Under the pieces are notes generated by a model. The model did no database searches and was not told where the DNA came from. It was given only the letters and a program-made list of their open reading frames with translations. This document shows, piece by piece, positions 23,672 through 31,843 of a DNA stretch of 34,732 bases (within the stretch, counting starts at the first letter, position 1; every line of letters begins with the position of its first letter). Made by a program: the position numbers and the translations under genes. Origin of the DNA: Verrucomicrobiota bacterium (lineage in GTDB: Bacteria > Verrucomicrobiota > Verrucomicrobiia > Verrucomicrobiales > DEV007). Location: positions 1 to 34,732 of the forward strand of contig JAHDID010000060.1 in assembly GCA_020630975.1 (NCBI GenBank). Reading direction: 5' to 3'.

Positions 23672-25447
23672 ATGCATTTTCGATATATCGTATATTCCTG
23701 CTGTCTGCTACTCGGGCATATTGCCGCTGTAGCGGTGGAGGCTCAGGCTGCACCTGTGGAGAGCTCCGCCATCATCGAGCAGCAGTCGGAGTGGCAGTAC
23801 CGGCTAGCTCCAAAAGACTCGCCTGCCAAGTATAGTGCCTATGCGTACGACGCCAGCGACTGGGAGAGCGGTTGGGCAGGCTTTGGCTATGGGGATGATG
23901 ACGATAAGACAGAGGTCGACATGCGTGGGCGCACCACTCGGCTCGCCATCCGCCACCGATTCGAGCTGAGCGATGGCGAGGATCCTGCGCAGCTATGGTT
24001 AGCGATCCGCTACGACGATGCCTTCGAGCTCTGGATCAATGGGAAGCGCTTGTTCGCCAAAGGGGTAAGCCACAAAGATGGCAAACGAAAAGTCGATAGT
24101 CATGAGGCGAAAGATTGGGAGTATTTCTCGCTCGCTGAGTATGCTGATGTGTTCACCGAGTATCGCAACTGCATCGCCATCCTCGGGTACAATGTCGGTG
24201 CGGGGAGTAGCGACTTCACCCTCGATCCTAAACTAATCCTAGGCACTCCGGCGCCTGGATCTCAGTCGAGGATGAATAAATTTCGCGTGGTCTGGTCTGC
24301 TGATCCCACTACTGAGGCGACGATCGTCTGGAATCAGGCAAAGGGCAAACCAGGCACCGTCCACTACGGCACGGTCGATCATCTGCAGGAGGTGGCAGCC
24401 TACGAGAGCAGCCTGGCCCCGCAGCGAGTGGTCGATCAGTCGCCGATGACGACGTGCATGGCCCATCTCACAGGGCTGCAGGCTGATACCGAGTATTTCT
24501 TCTGCCTAAAGGACGAGTCCGAGACCAGTCAGCGCTTCAAGTTTCGCACGGCACCGAGCGATCCTGCCGCATCATTCACCTTCATCGCTGGTGGTGACTC
24601 GCGCAATGGGCGCAAAGTGCGGGTCGATGCGAATCGCACCGTGGCCAAGCTGAGGCCGCTCTTCGTTGCCTTTACTGGAGACATGATCGTCACCGATAGG
24701 ATCGATAAGTGGGAAGCGTGGTTGGATGACTGGCAGCAGACGATCTCTGAGGATGGCCATATCGTTCCCCTAGTGCCGCATCGGGGCAATCACGAGGGCA
24801 ATCCACTCTCCATGTACCAGACCTTTGGCACCCCGCGAGATGCCTACTATGCGTTTTCCATAGGTGGTGATCTATTTCGCTACTACGCGCTCAACTCCGA
24901 GATCCCAGCCAATGGGGCGCAGGGTGAGTGGTTAGATGCCGACCTAAAGAGCCACCACGATAGTGTGACCCATCTGGTAGCAGGCTATCATAAGCCGATG
25001 CGCCCGCATGTGGAGGGGAAGCCCGAGGGTAGCAACCCGTTTCGCTGGGCTGACAGTTTCTACCGCTATGGGCTGGACCTAGCGCTCGAGTCCGATTCGC
25101 ATGTGATGAAGCGGACTCTGCCACTGCGCCCAGATAAAGATGGCGAAGAAGGCTTCTCCCACGCTGCGGATGATAGCAATGCCACTGTCTACATCGGCGA
25201 GGGCTGCTGGGGCGCACCGCTCCGAGCTGCCAATGATGGCAAGTCATGGACATTGGCTAAAGGCTCATTCAATGGCTTCGACTGGATGCATGTCACCCCT
25301 GAAAGCATCGAGATCAAGACCGTGCGAGTCGGTGATCCCGCGCAGGTAGAGCAGGTGCAGAGCGGTGCGATCTTTCAAACGCCTAAAGGTCTACAGCTAT
25401 GGGAGCCAGAGGGTGGCACGGTACTGGTGGTGCCTGCGGATAAGTAA
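23672..25447 (+). CDS. Secreted metallophosphoesterase, purple-acid-phosphatase-like
   Basis: The 591-residue protein has a signal peptide (YIVYSCCLLLGHIAAVAVEA, cleavage near residue 27). It then has a beta-rich N-terminal domain with RYDDAFELWINGKRLF, a fibronectin-III/PAP-N-like domain (RVVWSADPTTEATIVWNQ), and a calcineurin-like phosphoesterase domain. Metal-binding motifs are GGDSRN near residue 306, FTGDMI near 334, GNHEGN near 371 and YHKP near 439. DSHVMKRT near 474 stands where family members have GHxH. It should hydrolyse phosphate esters outside the cytoplasm. The ATG at 23672 is chosen because the upstream start at 23642 would precede the signal peptide with ten polar residues. 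The next gene starts within 6 bases of the stop. Confidence 0.85.
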   Translation: MHFRYIVYSCCLLLGHIAAVAVEAQAAPVESSAIIEQQSEWQYRLAPKDSPAKYSAYAYDASDWESGWAGFGYGDDDDKTEVDMRGRTTRLAIRHRFELSDGEDPAQLWLAIRYDDAFELWINGKRLFAKGVSHKDGKRKVDSHEAKDWEYFSLAEYADVFTEYRNCIAILGYNVGAGSSDFTLDPKLILGTPAPGSQSRMNKFRVVWSADPTTEATIVWNQAKGKPGTVHYGTVDHLQEVAAYESSLAPQRVVDQSPMTTCMAHLTGLQADTEYFFCLKDESETSQRFKFRTAPSDPAASFTFIAGGDSRNGRKVRVDANRTVAKLRPLFVAFTGDMIVTDRIDKWEAWLDDWQQTISEDGHIVPLVPHRGNHEGNPLSMYQTFGTPRDAYYAFSIGGDLFRYYALNSEIPANGAQGEWLDADLKSHHDSVTHLVAGYHKPMRPHVEGKPEGSNPFRWADSFYRYGLDLALESDSHVMKRTLPLRPDKDGEEGFSHAADDSNATVYIGEGCWGAPLRAANDGKSWTLAKGSFNGFDWMHVTPESIEIKTVRVGDPAQVEQVQSGAIFQTPKGLQLWEPEGGTVLVVPADK

Positions 25448-25453
25448 GTGAAA

Positions 25454-26272
25454 ATGATCGGCGTGGCACTGCGATTGTGCGTCAGCATCACTCTGCTGGC
25501 GCGCGGCTGGCTGACCTATCGATGGGATAGCCCGATCCGGGGGCTCTGCTGGCACGAGGAGGCGCTGACTCCGCTGATCGAGGCATGGGCTGGTGTCAGC
25601 TGGGAGTACTATGCGGCCCACTCAGATGCAGCGATCACCACCGGCCTGCAGCTCGGTGGGCTGTGTCTCATGGTCAGTGCTATTTTGCCCTGGTTACCAC
25701 TGGGTAGGCGCTGGCTCACGCTATTGGCTTTGCCAGCTATGCTCGTGCTAGGTCTAGATGCCTGGGCACGTATCGTAGCCAGTGGTTATCAGCACGGTTC
25801 ATTTCTCGAGAAAGCCATGCAGTGCGGCACCCCATGGGTATGGCTACTGGCATTGCATCGGTCCGAGGCCACACGCGCGCTGAGTCTAGTCATACGGCTG
25901 CTCGCAGCTGCGACCTTTATCGGGCACGGGCTCTACGCGGTAGGTTATCACCCGGTGCCGTGGCACTACCAGTCGATGACCTATGACATCACCGGTATGA
26001 GCACCGAGTCGACTCTGCTCTTTCTCCGTGTGGCTGGGTATCTGGATTTTGCCGTCGCAGTGGCCATCTTTATCCGGCCTGCAGAGCGATGGGCTCTCGG
26101 GTACATGGTCCTATGGGGCGGCGCTACGGCCCTAGCCCGATACCTATCCCAGCCCGGTAGTCCTGATCCGTGGCTAGTAGAGACACTAGTGCGGACGGCT
26201 CACTGGCTGCTGCCATTGATTTTACTGGGCTGCTGGCGACTCAAACTGGCGCAGTCTTCGGTCGAGCCATAG
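25454..26272 (+). CDS. Polytopic membrane protein, unknown function
   Basis: The ~272-residue protein is almost entirely hydrophobic, with roughly seven membrane segments. Distinct stretches are LLARGWLTYRWDSPIRGLCW near the start and FIGHGLYAVGYHPVPWHYQS in the middle; the latter, with its conserved-looking His and Pro, recalls DoxX-like quinone-associated membrane proteins, but I do not assign a family. A GTG at 25448 abuts the stop of the phosphoesterase gene; the ATG at 25454 has GGATAAG at good distance and is preferred. It is likely co-transcribed with the phosphoesterase. Its 3' end overlaps the convergent DUF3817 gene by 51 bases. Confidence 0.7.
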   Translation: MIGVALRLCVSITLLARGWLTYRWDSPIRGLCWHEEALTPLIEAWAGVSWEYYAAHSDAAITTGLQLGGLCLMVSAILPWLPLGRRWLTLLALPAMLVLGLDAWARIVASGYQHGSFLEKAMQCGTPWVWLLALHRSEATRALSLVIRLLAAATFIGHGLYAVGYHPVPWHYQSMTYDITGMSTESTLLFLRVAGYLDFAVAVAIFIRPAERWALGYMVLWGGATALARYLSQPGSPDPWLVETLVRTAHWLLPLILLGCWRLKLAQSSVEP

Positions 26273-26527
26273 TGGAGCAAATGGGATGAGCGCACAGATG
26301 AAGGTGAGCACACACCACCAGAAGGGGAGTCGGCCTAAGACAAGTGCCAAGAGCAAGGCCAGACATAGTGCCACCCACAGCACGCCATGCGCCATGCCTA
26401 CGATGCTGACTGCCATCGGAAAATCGGCCAGATACTTCAGAGGCATGGCGATAAATAGTAGGATGAGGTAAGAGATGCCATCTAGCAGCGAGGCTAGTCT
26501 GAGGCGGCCGATGGTGGTGGTGAGCAT
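26222..26527 (-). CDS. DUF3817 family membrane protein
   Basis: The 101-residue protein has three membrane helices and the family hallmarks RLASLLDGISYLILLFIAMP, LKYLADFP and VGMAHGVLW, ending with IPFAPLWLDRRL. DUF3817 is a widespread small integral membrane family of unknown function. The gene converges on, and overlaps by 51 bases, the preceding plus-strand membrane-protein gene. Confidence 0.85.
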   Translation of the reverse strand: MLTTTIGRLRLASLLDGISYLILLFIAMPLKYLADFPMAVSIVGMAHGVLWVALCLALLLALVLGRLPFWWCVLTFICALIPFAPLWLDRRLRQFESPAAQ

Positions 26528-27202
26528 AGCGAGCCAAGTGGAGCACGGTATTTCCTCCGTTACAAAGCTAAGTCAACTTTGCATTGTTCACGATCTATCG
26601 GGAAAAATCCACTAAACACCAAATGTGGCAAGATCAAATGTGGCGGCGAGCGCCGTAGCGAGTGGAGCTCAGGTTGCTAAAATCAAAGCAGCCAATCGCG
26701 CCACAGGTTTGCCTTCAAGCACGATAGATGCCCACCAAGATCCACTGAATCACTCTTTCGCCATCTGTGCTGTCAGGGCCTCGGCCATAGGGCACGGCTC
26801 CGGCGAGATGAGTTGGCACGGTATCGGAGCAGTATGAAGCGGGGCAAAATGGCAGCGTGTTGCCATTCCTCGAGGCTGCTGTTCTTTTATTCGATTCTTT
26901 ATCTCAGGTTCGGTCGCATCGATGAGGTCGAAAAAGTCGCGAGCCTCTTTGCTCATGTCGAGGGAGATGAAACTTCCTACGTGGAGAACATTAGACAGCG
27001 GTCTCGGGATCTTGCGTACGCCTTGGATACATACAGGGACAGCATGCGAGGTTTGACTTCCTAGTAGTCTGTTGGGTTTACCTCGCGAAGGGGAATTTCG
27101 TGATTTTTGAGGAGTTTGTTGGTAATTTAGTGTTTGTTAGCCAAAACTTCCTCAGCTATTATTTTGTCTGACAGGTCACTCTGTGCTACCCTCTCGGTGA
27201 CC
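26528..27202. other. Region without a convincing gene
   Basis: It contains one end of the dispersed inverted-repeat element (GTGGCGGCGAGCG near 26639). Frames are open on both strands; the longest is a minus-strand frame of about 120 or more codons from about 27108 to 26750, including MSKEARDFFDLIDATEPE. It reads like it could be coding or a decayed gene, but I recognise nothing and no start or ribosome binding site stands out. Confidence 0.45.
26639..26667. repeat. Partial copy of the dispersed inverted-repeat element
   Basis: GTGGCGGCGAGCG followed by CGTAGCGAGTGGA resembles the left end of the element copy at 16744. The other end was not found nearby, so it may be a solo or decayed copy. 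Confidence 0.45.
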
Positions 27203-27748
27203 ATGAGACCCACCCTGAATTACTTTTGCTGGACCGCAGCAATCGCTATTCTATCCATAGCTGTTGGCTATGGGATCAATGCTGCTCGGCCCGATTCTGT
27301 ACCTCTGAGTTACGTCTCAGCTGGTACCCGACTTACCGAGGAGATCGTTCAGTTTTTAGCTGGAGAACCCTCTGGCCAGCCTGCTGTTGCTCCGGGGCAT
27401 ATCACTCGTATCTCTCTGCAGCAGTTCGATTCCCTCGTCGCGACTGGTGATGTTCTAGTCGTTGATGCGAGACCGGATTTGTTCTTCCGTTTTGGCCATA
27501 TCCCCGATGCGATTTCACTCCCTCGCAAAGACTTTGTTGAGCATTACCCCACAGCGGGACCTCGTATTGATCAGGCTGTCCAGGCAGGTCATACCATTTG
27601 TTTGTATTGTGCCGACGAGCACTGCCCCGATGCAGGCTACGTAGCTGCGGGTTTGGTACAGATGGGTGCCCCCATTCAGCAGATTGTTGTCTATGAGAAT
27701 GGTTGGGCAGAGTGGGAGTCAGAAGGCCGTCAGGTCATTAGCGAGTAG
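27203..27748 (+). CDS. Membrane-anchored rhodanese-like protein
   Basis: The 181-residue protein has an N-terminal anchor (YFCWTAAIAILSIAVGYGI) followed by a rhodanese domain facing the periplasm. VLVVDARPDLFFRFGHIPDAISLP is the first half, ICLYCADEHCPDAGYVA holds the catalytic Cys (C136), and VVYENGWAEWESEG is the terminal motif. The Cys-x4-Cys loop is the type often paired with MauE/DoxX proteins. It should transfer sulfane sulfur or handle persulfides. A longer frame begins at 27134 (TTG), but the ATG at 27203 places the anchor at the N-terminus. It is the first gene of a tight plus-strand cluster; the next gene begins 3 bases after its stop. Confidence 0.85.
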   Translation: MRPTLNYFCWTAAIAILSIAVGYGINAARPDSVPLSYVSAGTRLTEEIVQFLAGEPSGQPAVAPGHITRISLQQFDSLVATGDVLVVDARPDLFFRFGHIPDAISLPRKDFVEHYPTAGPRIDQAVQAGHTICLYCADEHCPDAGYVAAGLVQMGAPIQQIVVYENGWAEWESEGRQVISE

Positions 27749-27751
27749 TTG

Positions 27752-28192
27752 ATGAAGATTTGTTTAGGGATTAGTTGGTTGTGCAGGTTGGCGTTAGCTG
27801 TGGTGTTTGTGGCTGCAGGTATTTTCAAGCTACTGGAGCCGCAGGACTTTGCTGATGCAGTTCATGCTTTCCAGATCGTTTCAGGAGTGCCTTGGTTGAT
27901 CACTCTCATTGCCTTGGCTTTACCTGTCTTCGAGATCATTACCGGTATCGCTATTCTTATCCCCCGTTGGAGCCTGTTTTCATCGGTTAATCTGATATTC
28001 CTTAACCTCGGCTTCATCGGCTTGCTCATCGCTACCAAGGTTAGAGACATCAGCGTCAGTTGTTCCTGTTTTGGTAGTTTTTTTAAGACCGACTCACTCG
28101 ATGTGGTTATCTGGCGAGATGTTGTCTTCGTTCTTATGGCGGGATTTGTAGTGTTTGCCGCTCTTCGGTCGCACCGTTCGTTGGTTGGATGA
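27752..28192 (+). CDS. MauE/DoxX-like redox-associated membrane protein
   Basis: The 146-residue protein has four predicted helices. LALAVVFVAAGIFKLLEPQDFADAV is the typical start, LALPVFEIITGIAILIP the second helix region, and SCSCFGSF after the third helix carries the paired cysteines that mark the MauE/DoxX group. Such proteins are thought to move electrons or thiol equivalents across the membrane, and they are frequently encoded beside a rhodanese as here. The ATG at 27752 follows the rhodanese stop by 3 bases, and the last four bases (ATGA) overlap the start of the hydrolase gene, so the three genes are translationally linked. Confidence 0.8.
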   Translation: MKICLGISWLCRLALAVVFVAAGIFKLLEPQDFADAVHAFQIVSGVPWLITLIALALPVFEIITGIAILIPRWSLFSSVNLIFLNLGFIGLLIATKVRDISVSCSCFGSFFKTDSLDVVIWRDVVFVLMAGFVVFAALRSHRSLVG

Positions 28193-29010
28193 TTCGTGTT
28201 GTTTCAGTGCTTAGTTTTTTTGTCTGTCAGTGGTGTGTGGCAGTAGAGCCATTCGAACAGCATGTGGTGGCTTCTGGGTACACTGCACCTATCAAGCGAG
28301 CAGAGTTCTTTTTTTGGAGCGAGACCGAGCAGCCTCGAGCTGTCATGGTTCTCTGCCCTGGGGGGAATGGCAATGGTTATCATATGCTCAACGATACCTG
28401 GAAAGCCTTTGCTAGGGCTAATGATTTGGCTCTTTGCGGGGTCTGGTTGCAGTCGGTGCGGCAGCCTCGAGATTACGCAGATGCATCTCTTCAGAGTGGT
28501 GGTTTATTACTCCAGGCTGTTGATTCCGTTTATGCGGACTTCCCTCAGCTCATTCTTACGGGCATATCGGCAGGAGCGGTTTTCACTGGTAGCTTTGTCG
28601 AGTGGCGGCCAGATCGAGTGCTTACCTTTGCGGCTCAGGGTGGTGGGTATTGGGTTCCGCCGAGTCCAGATGCGGTAGATGTCCCTCTAGGTATCGTATC
28701 GTCGGGAGAGTACGATACTCATTGCTGGTTACTTAGTTTGCACCACTTTCAGTCGGGTCGTCGATTGGGTAGAGATTGGACTTGGGTCTCTATTCCAGAT
28801 ACTGGGCACGCCAGAAATGCCACCTACGAGGCATTTACCCGTAAGTTTTTCCAAGCCGTTTTGGATAAAGAATTTGAGCCTGTGGTTTATGATATTACCA
28901 CCAAACAAAAGTTGACCGGTGGCTTATCCGGCATTGATCAGGTCGATTTCACTTCTTGGACCCCCAATCAACAGATCGCAAAGGAATGGATGCTCCTCCA
29001 CACGCCATGA
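28189..29010 (+). CDS. Secreted alpha/beta hydrolase
   Basis: The 273-residue protein has a short signal peptide (VVSVLSFFVCQWCVAVE, cleavage near residue 18) and an alpha/beta hydrolase core. VMVLCPGGNGNGYHM is the oxyanion-region strand, GISAG (S127) the nucleophile elbow, and DTGHAR (H207) the catalytic His. It resembles secreted esterases of the feruloyl-esterase/PHB-depolymerase type, but the substrate is unknown. It overlaps the MauE-like gene by 4 bases (ATGA) and is followed after 30 bases by a large protein containing the same type of hydrolase domain. Confidence in the fold is high, in the activity moderate. Confidence 0.8.
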   Translation: MIRVVSVLSFFVCQWCVAVEPFEQHVVASGYTAPIKRAEFFFWSETEQPRAVMVLCPGGNGNGYHMLNDTWKAFARANDLALCGVWLQSVRQPRDYADASLQSGGLLLQAVDSVYADFPQLILTGISAGAVFTGSFVEWRPDRVLTFAAQGGGYWVPPSPDAVDVPLGIVSSGEYDTHCWLLSLHHFQSGRRLGRDWTWVSIPDTGHARNATYEAFTRKFFQAVLDKEFEPVVYDITTKQKLTGGLSGIDQVDFTSWTPNQQIAKEWMLLHTP

Positions 29011-29040
29011 CTTGTTCACTCCTCACATTTTGATTGTAGT

Positions 29041-31833
29041 ATGACTCCAGATCACTCCAGCGAAGACCAATCTGACAAGACATGGATCTATGTCGATGAT
29101 GATGGCAATTATGTTGACGAAAATGGCTCTCCTATCAGCCCTCGATTGGTCAAGGCTATCCAGGAGGGCGATAAAGAGGCTGAGTGGGTTGACTTAGCTG
29201 CCGAAAGCGATGCAAGCGCTACTGAAGAGGGGGGCTGCGAAGCTATCGAAACCGAGGCAGAGCAGGAGAGTACCGATATTACTGAGGATCAGGAGCAATG
29301 GCTTTATACCGATGCAGAGGGCAATCCCATTTCAGAGGAGGACTACCAAGCCGCCTTGTTACAAGAGGAGGATGAGGTGCAGAGTGGTGAGACGAGTTCG
29401 GAGAGGGCTGAGGAATCCGTTGAGGAGGTGCCTACACCCGAGTCAGAAGAAAATTGGCAGTTTCTCGATGCCGATGGCAATGTGATCAGCGAGGCTGAGT
29501 ATTATGCGGCTTTGGAGCAGGCGGCAGACAGCGCTACCGATTCCCTTGAGGACTCTGGCGAGCCTGAGCAATCTCCGTCCGAGCGCTCATCGCTGCCGCC
29601 GCTTTCTACGGCTAAGCCGAAACTCGCTAGTCCAAAAAAGAAGGCTTCAGCCTCAAATCTGACCAAAAAGAAGCCTACTCTGGCTACGAGTGCAGTTCCT
29701 TCAGTCGCTACGTCGAGGAAAAAATCGCCCACGACTGCAGTGTCGACACGGGCTAGCTCATCGACTTCGGGGCGGGCAGCGGGGCGATACCCTGCTAGAC
29801 CGGGAGCCCAGCAGGCATCCAGTAGCAAGCTCATACCCATCATTGGCACCGTGTTTACCTTGGTGCTTTGTGGTGCCGCATTTTTCATCTACAAAAAAAA
29901 TCCCGATCTCAATGGCTCTGGCGATGTTGCGAGTAGCCGCCCTGTAGATTCTCAATCGCCAACCCAGTCCAAGCCTACTGTGGACCCGCGTTTCGTGGTC
30001 GCAGACGATGCGGCTTCGCCTCAGACTGATCGGCCCCGAGGGGCGCAGGCTGCTGCTACACCCCAGCCACGGCCTCAGCCCGAGGTGCAGGTAGCCGCAG
30101 CAGAGCCGCAGCGGGAGCAGCCTCAGCTTCGGCCTCGTCGCCAGCCGCCTCAGTTAGCCCAGTCGGGGCAGGCAGCGCAGCGGAAAAAACAGCCCACCAC
30201 CAGCCCGCCAGGGCCCACACAGGTAGCTCGACCCGAGCTTGCTCACGAGTATGCTTTCAATGAGTTTGTTGGCGACGATTTCTCGGAGTGGACGTTGAAG
30301 GTGGGGTTCGCTACCTCTGGTGATGCCCCGCCAGATCATTTGGTACTGCGCATTGCCGACGAGGGCATGGGCCGTGTGACTGATTTCGGCTTTGGCGATT
30401 CCGAGATGTGGGCAGTCGTGCCAGAGTCGTATGAGACGCTCGAGCAAGAGGCCCGCGTTGATTTCGTGGTGGCCAATGTTTTCAATGCGATCAAAAATCA
30501 CTTTGGCGAGGCTATCCCGGTCGGTTTGTTTTGCGAGCACGATCATTCTAGCTGGACGCTAGATCTGCTACATGCTCGCCCCAAGGCATTCTCCGCATAC
30601 TACCTCGGCCATGCTAAAGGTGTCGCTAGGCCCGATATGCGCACCCTATATCCTCCCGGCCTCATTCATTCCCCAGTGCAGGATCGAGCCGGTATGGAGT
30701 ATGCCAACAAGCAGCGCAAACAAAACCAGCGCGTCGCTCGATTTAGCCCCTCTCAGTCAGCCAGCTCGGCTGCCATTGGTGAGTTGTTCCTCACTTTTCT
30801 TGGCGATGCCATTTCGTCGACCGTAGAGTCGCAGTGGATCGATATTACCACTCTAGATCCCATCGAGAGCATGGATGGGCTCCTGCGCAATCCTGCCCAA
30901 TACACTTGGCAGCCCTCCGAGGCTTGTTACGATCAGTGGCGAGCGATTACCAATCCCATGGATGGCATCGATGCCGGGCGCATTCGTAATTTCGCAGTCG
31001 AGACCGGAGTGCCAGTGCAGCCAGAGCTCAAGTTTCTCCTGCGTTTACCGCCTCAGGGAGTCGAGGCACAGGGCGTGATGTGCTACAGCCTTTGGGCCGG
31101 TGCGGACCGTTTGGGGATTTTGGAGAATGATCAGCATTTCATCTGCAAGCTTGCCGATGCTTATCAGTTAGCCGTGCTCACCTGGAATACCAAAAACCTA
31201 TGGCCAAAAGACTCCGCCCCCGCTGAGGTGTTTGAGAGGACCGGCCATGAGTTCGATTTGGTGTCAGATGTCTGGGGGGGAGCTATCGATACCTACCTGC
31301 CACAGTTCGGTCTGCCCACAGAGGATCTGTACATGATAGGCCTGTCAGCAGGATCCAGTTATGGGCTGCGTTTGGGGGTTAGGCAGTCTTACCGGTTCGC
31401 GGCTATCCATGTGCATATTCCGGGTTTTTACGTGCCGCCTATCCCCGAGGGCAAAGATGCCGTCTGGCTTCTTTCTACTGGCGAGCTGGATGCTGGTTTT
31501 CGCGGAGCCAAACGCTTTTTTGCGGATGCTCGTAGGCAGCAGTATCCCATTATGATCAAGGCAGGTGCAAGTCTGGGGCATTCCTGGTCACCAGCTATCG
31601 AGGATTTGAGTTGGGCCTTTATCGATGAGGTGGTTCACCAGCGCGAGACCCATCCAGACCAGCCGCTTTCCAGCCACTTTCTCTCCCTGTTGCAGGACCC
31701 ACCCTTTGTTGGCGATTTCATCAATCACGAGATTTTCGCCACCACCCACAAAGAAGATTACGATTGGATTCCCAAGCCTCAGCTAGTGCCGCTCCCATCG
31801 CCAGAGGTAGCAGCCGCCTGGGGCAAAAACTAG
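29041..31833 (+). CDS. Giant membrane-anchored alpha/beta hydrolase with acidic N-terminal repeats
   Basis: The 930-residue protein has four parts. Residues 1-170 are very acidic and hold three copies of a Trp-aromatic-x-Asp-x-x-Gly-Asn motif (WIYVDDDGNYVDENG, WLYTDAEGNPISEEDYQAAL, WQFLDADGNVISEAEYYAAL). Residues ~190-262 are a basic Ser/Thr/Lys/Ala-rich linker. A single membrane helix lies at about 264-286 (PIIGTVFTLVLCGAAFFIY). A Pro/Gln/Arg-rich spacer (~310-400) leads to an extracytoplasmic region with a hydrolase domain carrying GLSAGS (S769) and a GHSW His (H847), like the smaller neighbour's elbow. The acidic part should be cytoplasmic. I know no protein with this full layout. Confidence 0.75.
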   Translation: MTPDHSSEDQSDKTWIYVDDDGNYVDENGSPISPRLVKAIQEGDKEAEWVDLAAESDASATEEGGCEAIETEAEQESTDITEDQEQWLYTDAEGNPISEEDYQAALLQEEDEVQSGETSSERAEESVEEVPTPESEENWQFLDADGNVISEAEYYAALEQAADSATDSLEDSGEPEQSPSERSSLPPLSTAKPKLASPKKKASASNLTKKKPTLATSAVPSVATSRKKSPTTAVSTRASSSTSGRAAGRYPARPGAQQASSSKLIPIIGTVFTLVLCGAAFFIYKKNPDLNGSGDVASSRPVDSQSPTQSKPTVDPRFVVADDAASPQTDRPRGAQAAATPQPRPQPEVQVAAAEPQREQPQLRPRRQPPQLAQSGQAAQRKKQPTTSPPGPTQVARPELAHEYAFNEFVGDDFSEWTLKVGFATSGDAPPDHLVLRIADEGMGRVTDFGFGDSEMWAVVPESYETLEQEARVDFVVANVFNAIKNHFGEAIPVGLFCEHDHSSWTLDLLHARPKAFSAYYLGHAKGVARPDMRTLYPPGLIHSPVQDRAGMEYANKQRKQNQRVARFSPSQSASSAAIGELFLTFLGDAISSTVESQWIDITTLDPIESMDGLLRNPAQYTWQPSEACYDQWRAITNPMDGIDAGRIRNFAVETGVPVQPELKFLLRLPPQGVEAQGVMCYSLWAGADRLGILENDQHFICKLADAYQLAVLTWNTKNLWPKDSAPAEVFERTGHEFDLVSDVWGGAIDTYLPQFGLPTEDLYMIGLSAGSSYGLRLGVRQSYRFAAIHVHIPGFYVPPIPEGKDAVWLLSTGELDAGFRGAKRFFADARRQQYPIMIKAGASLGHSWSPAIEDLSWAFIDEVVHQRETHPDQPLSSHFLSLLQDPPFVGDFINHEIFATTHKEDYDWIPKPQLVPLPSPEVAAAWGKN

Positions 31834-31843
31834 GTCACTCGAT

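Noticed and set aside
27749-28192. Second selenoprotein in the MauE-like gene
   Set aside because: Its redox motif SCSCFG uses ordinary cysteine codons and the frame has no internal TGA.
28804-28830. REP-like sequence (GCCAGAAATGCCACCTACG) inside the hydrolase gene
   Set aside because: It lies in well conserved-looking coding sequence around the catalytic His and the stem is poor; similarity to the degenerate copy near 14111 is probably chance.
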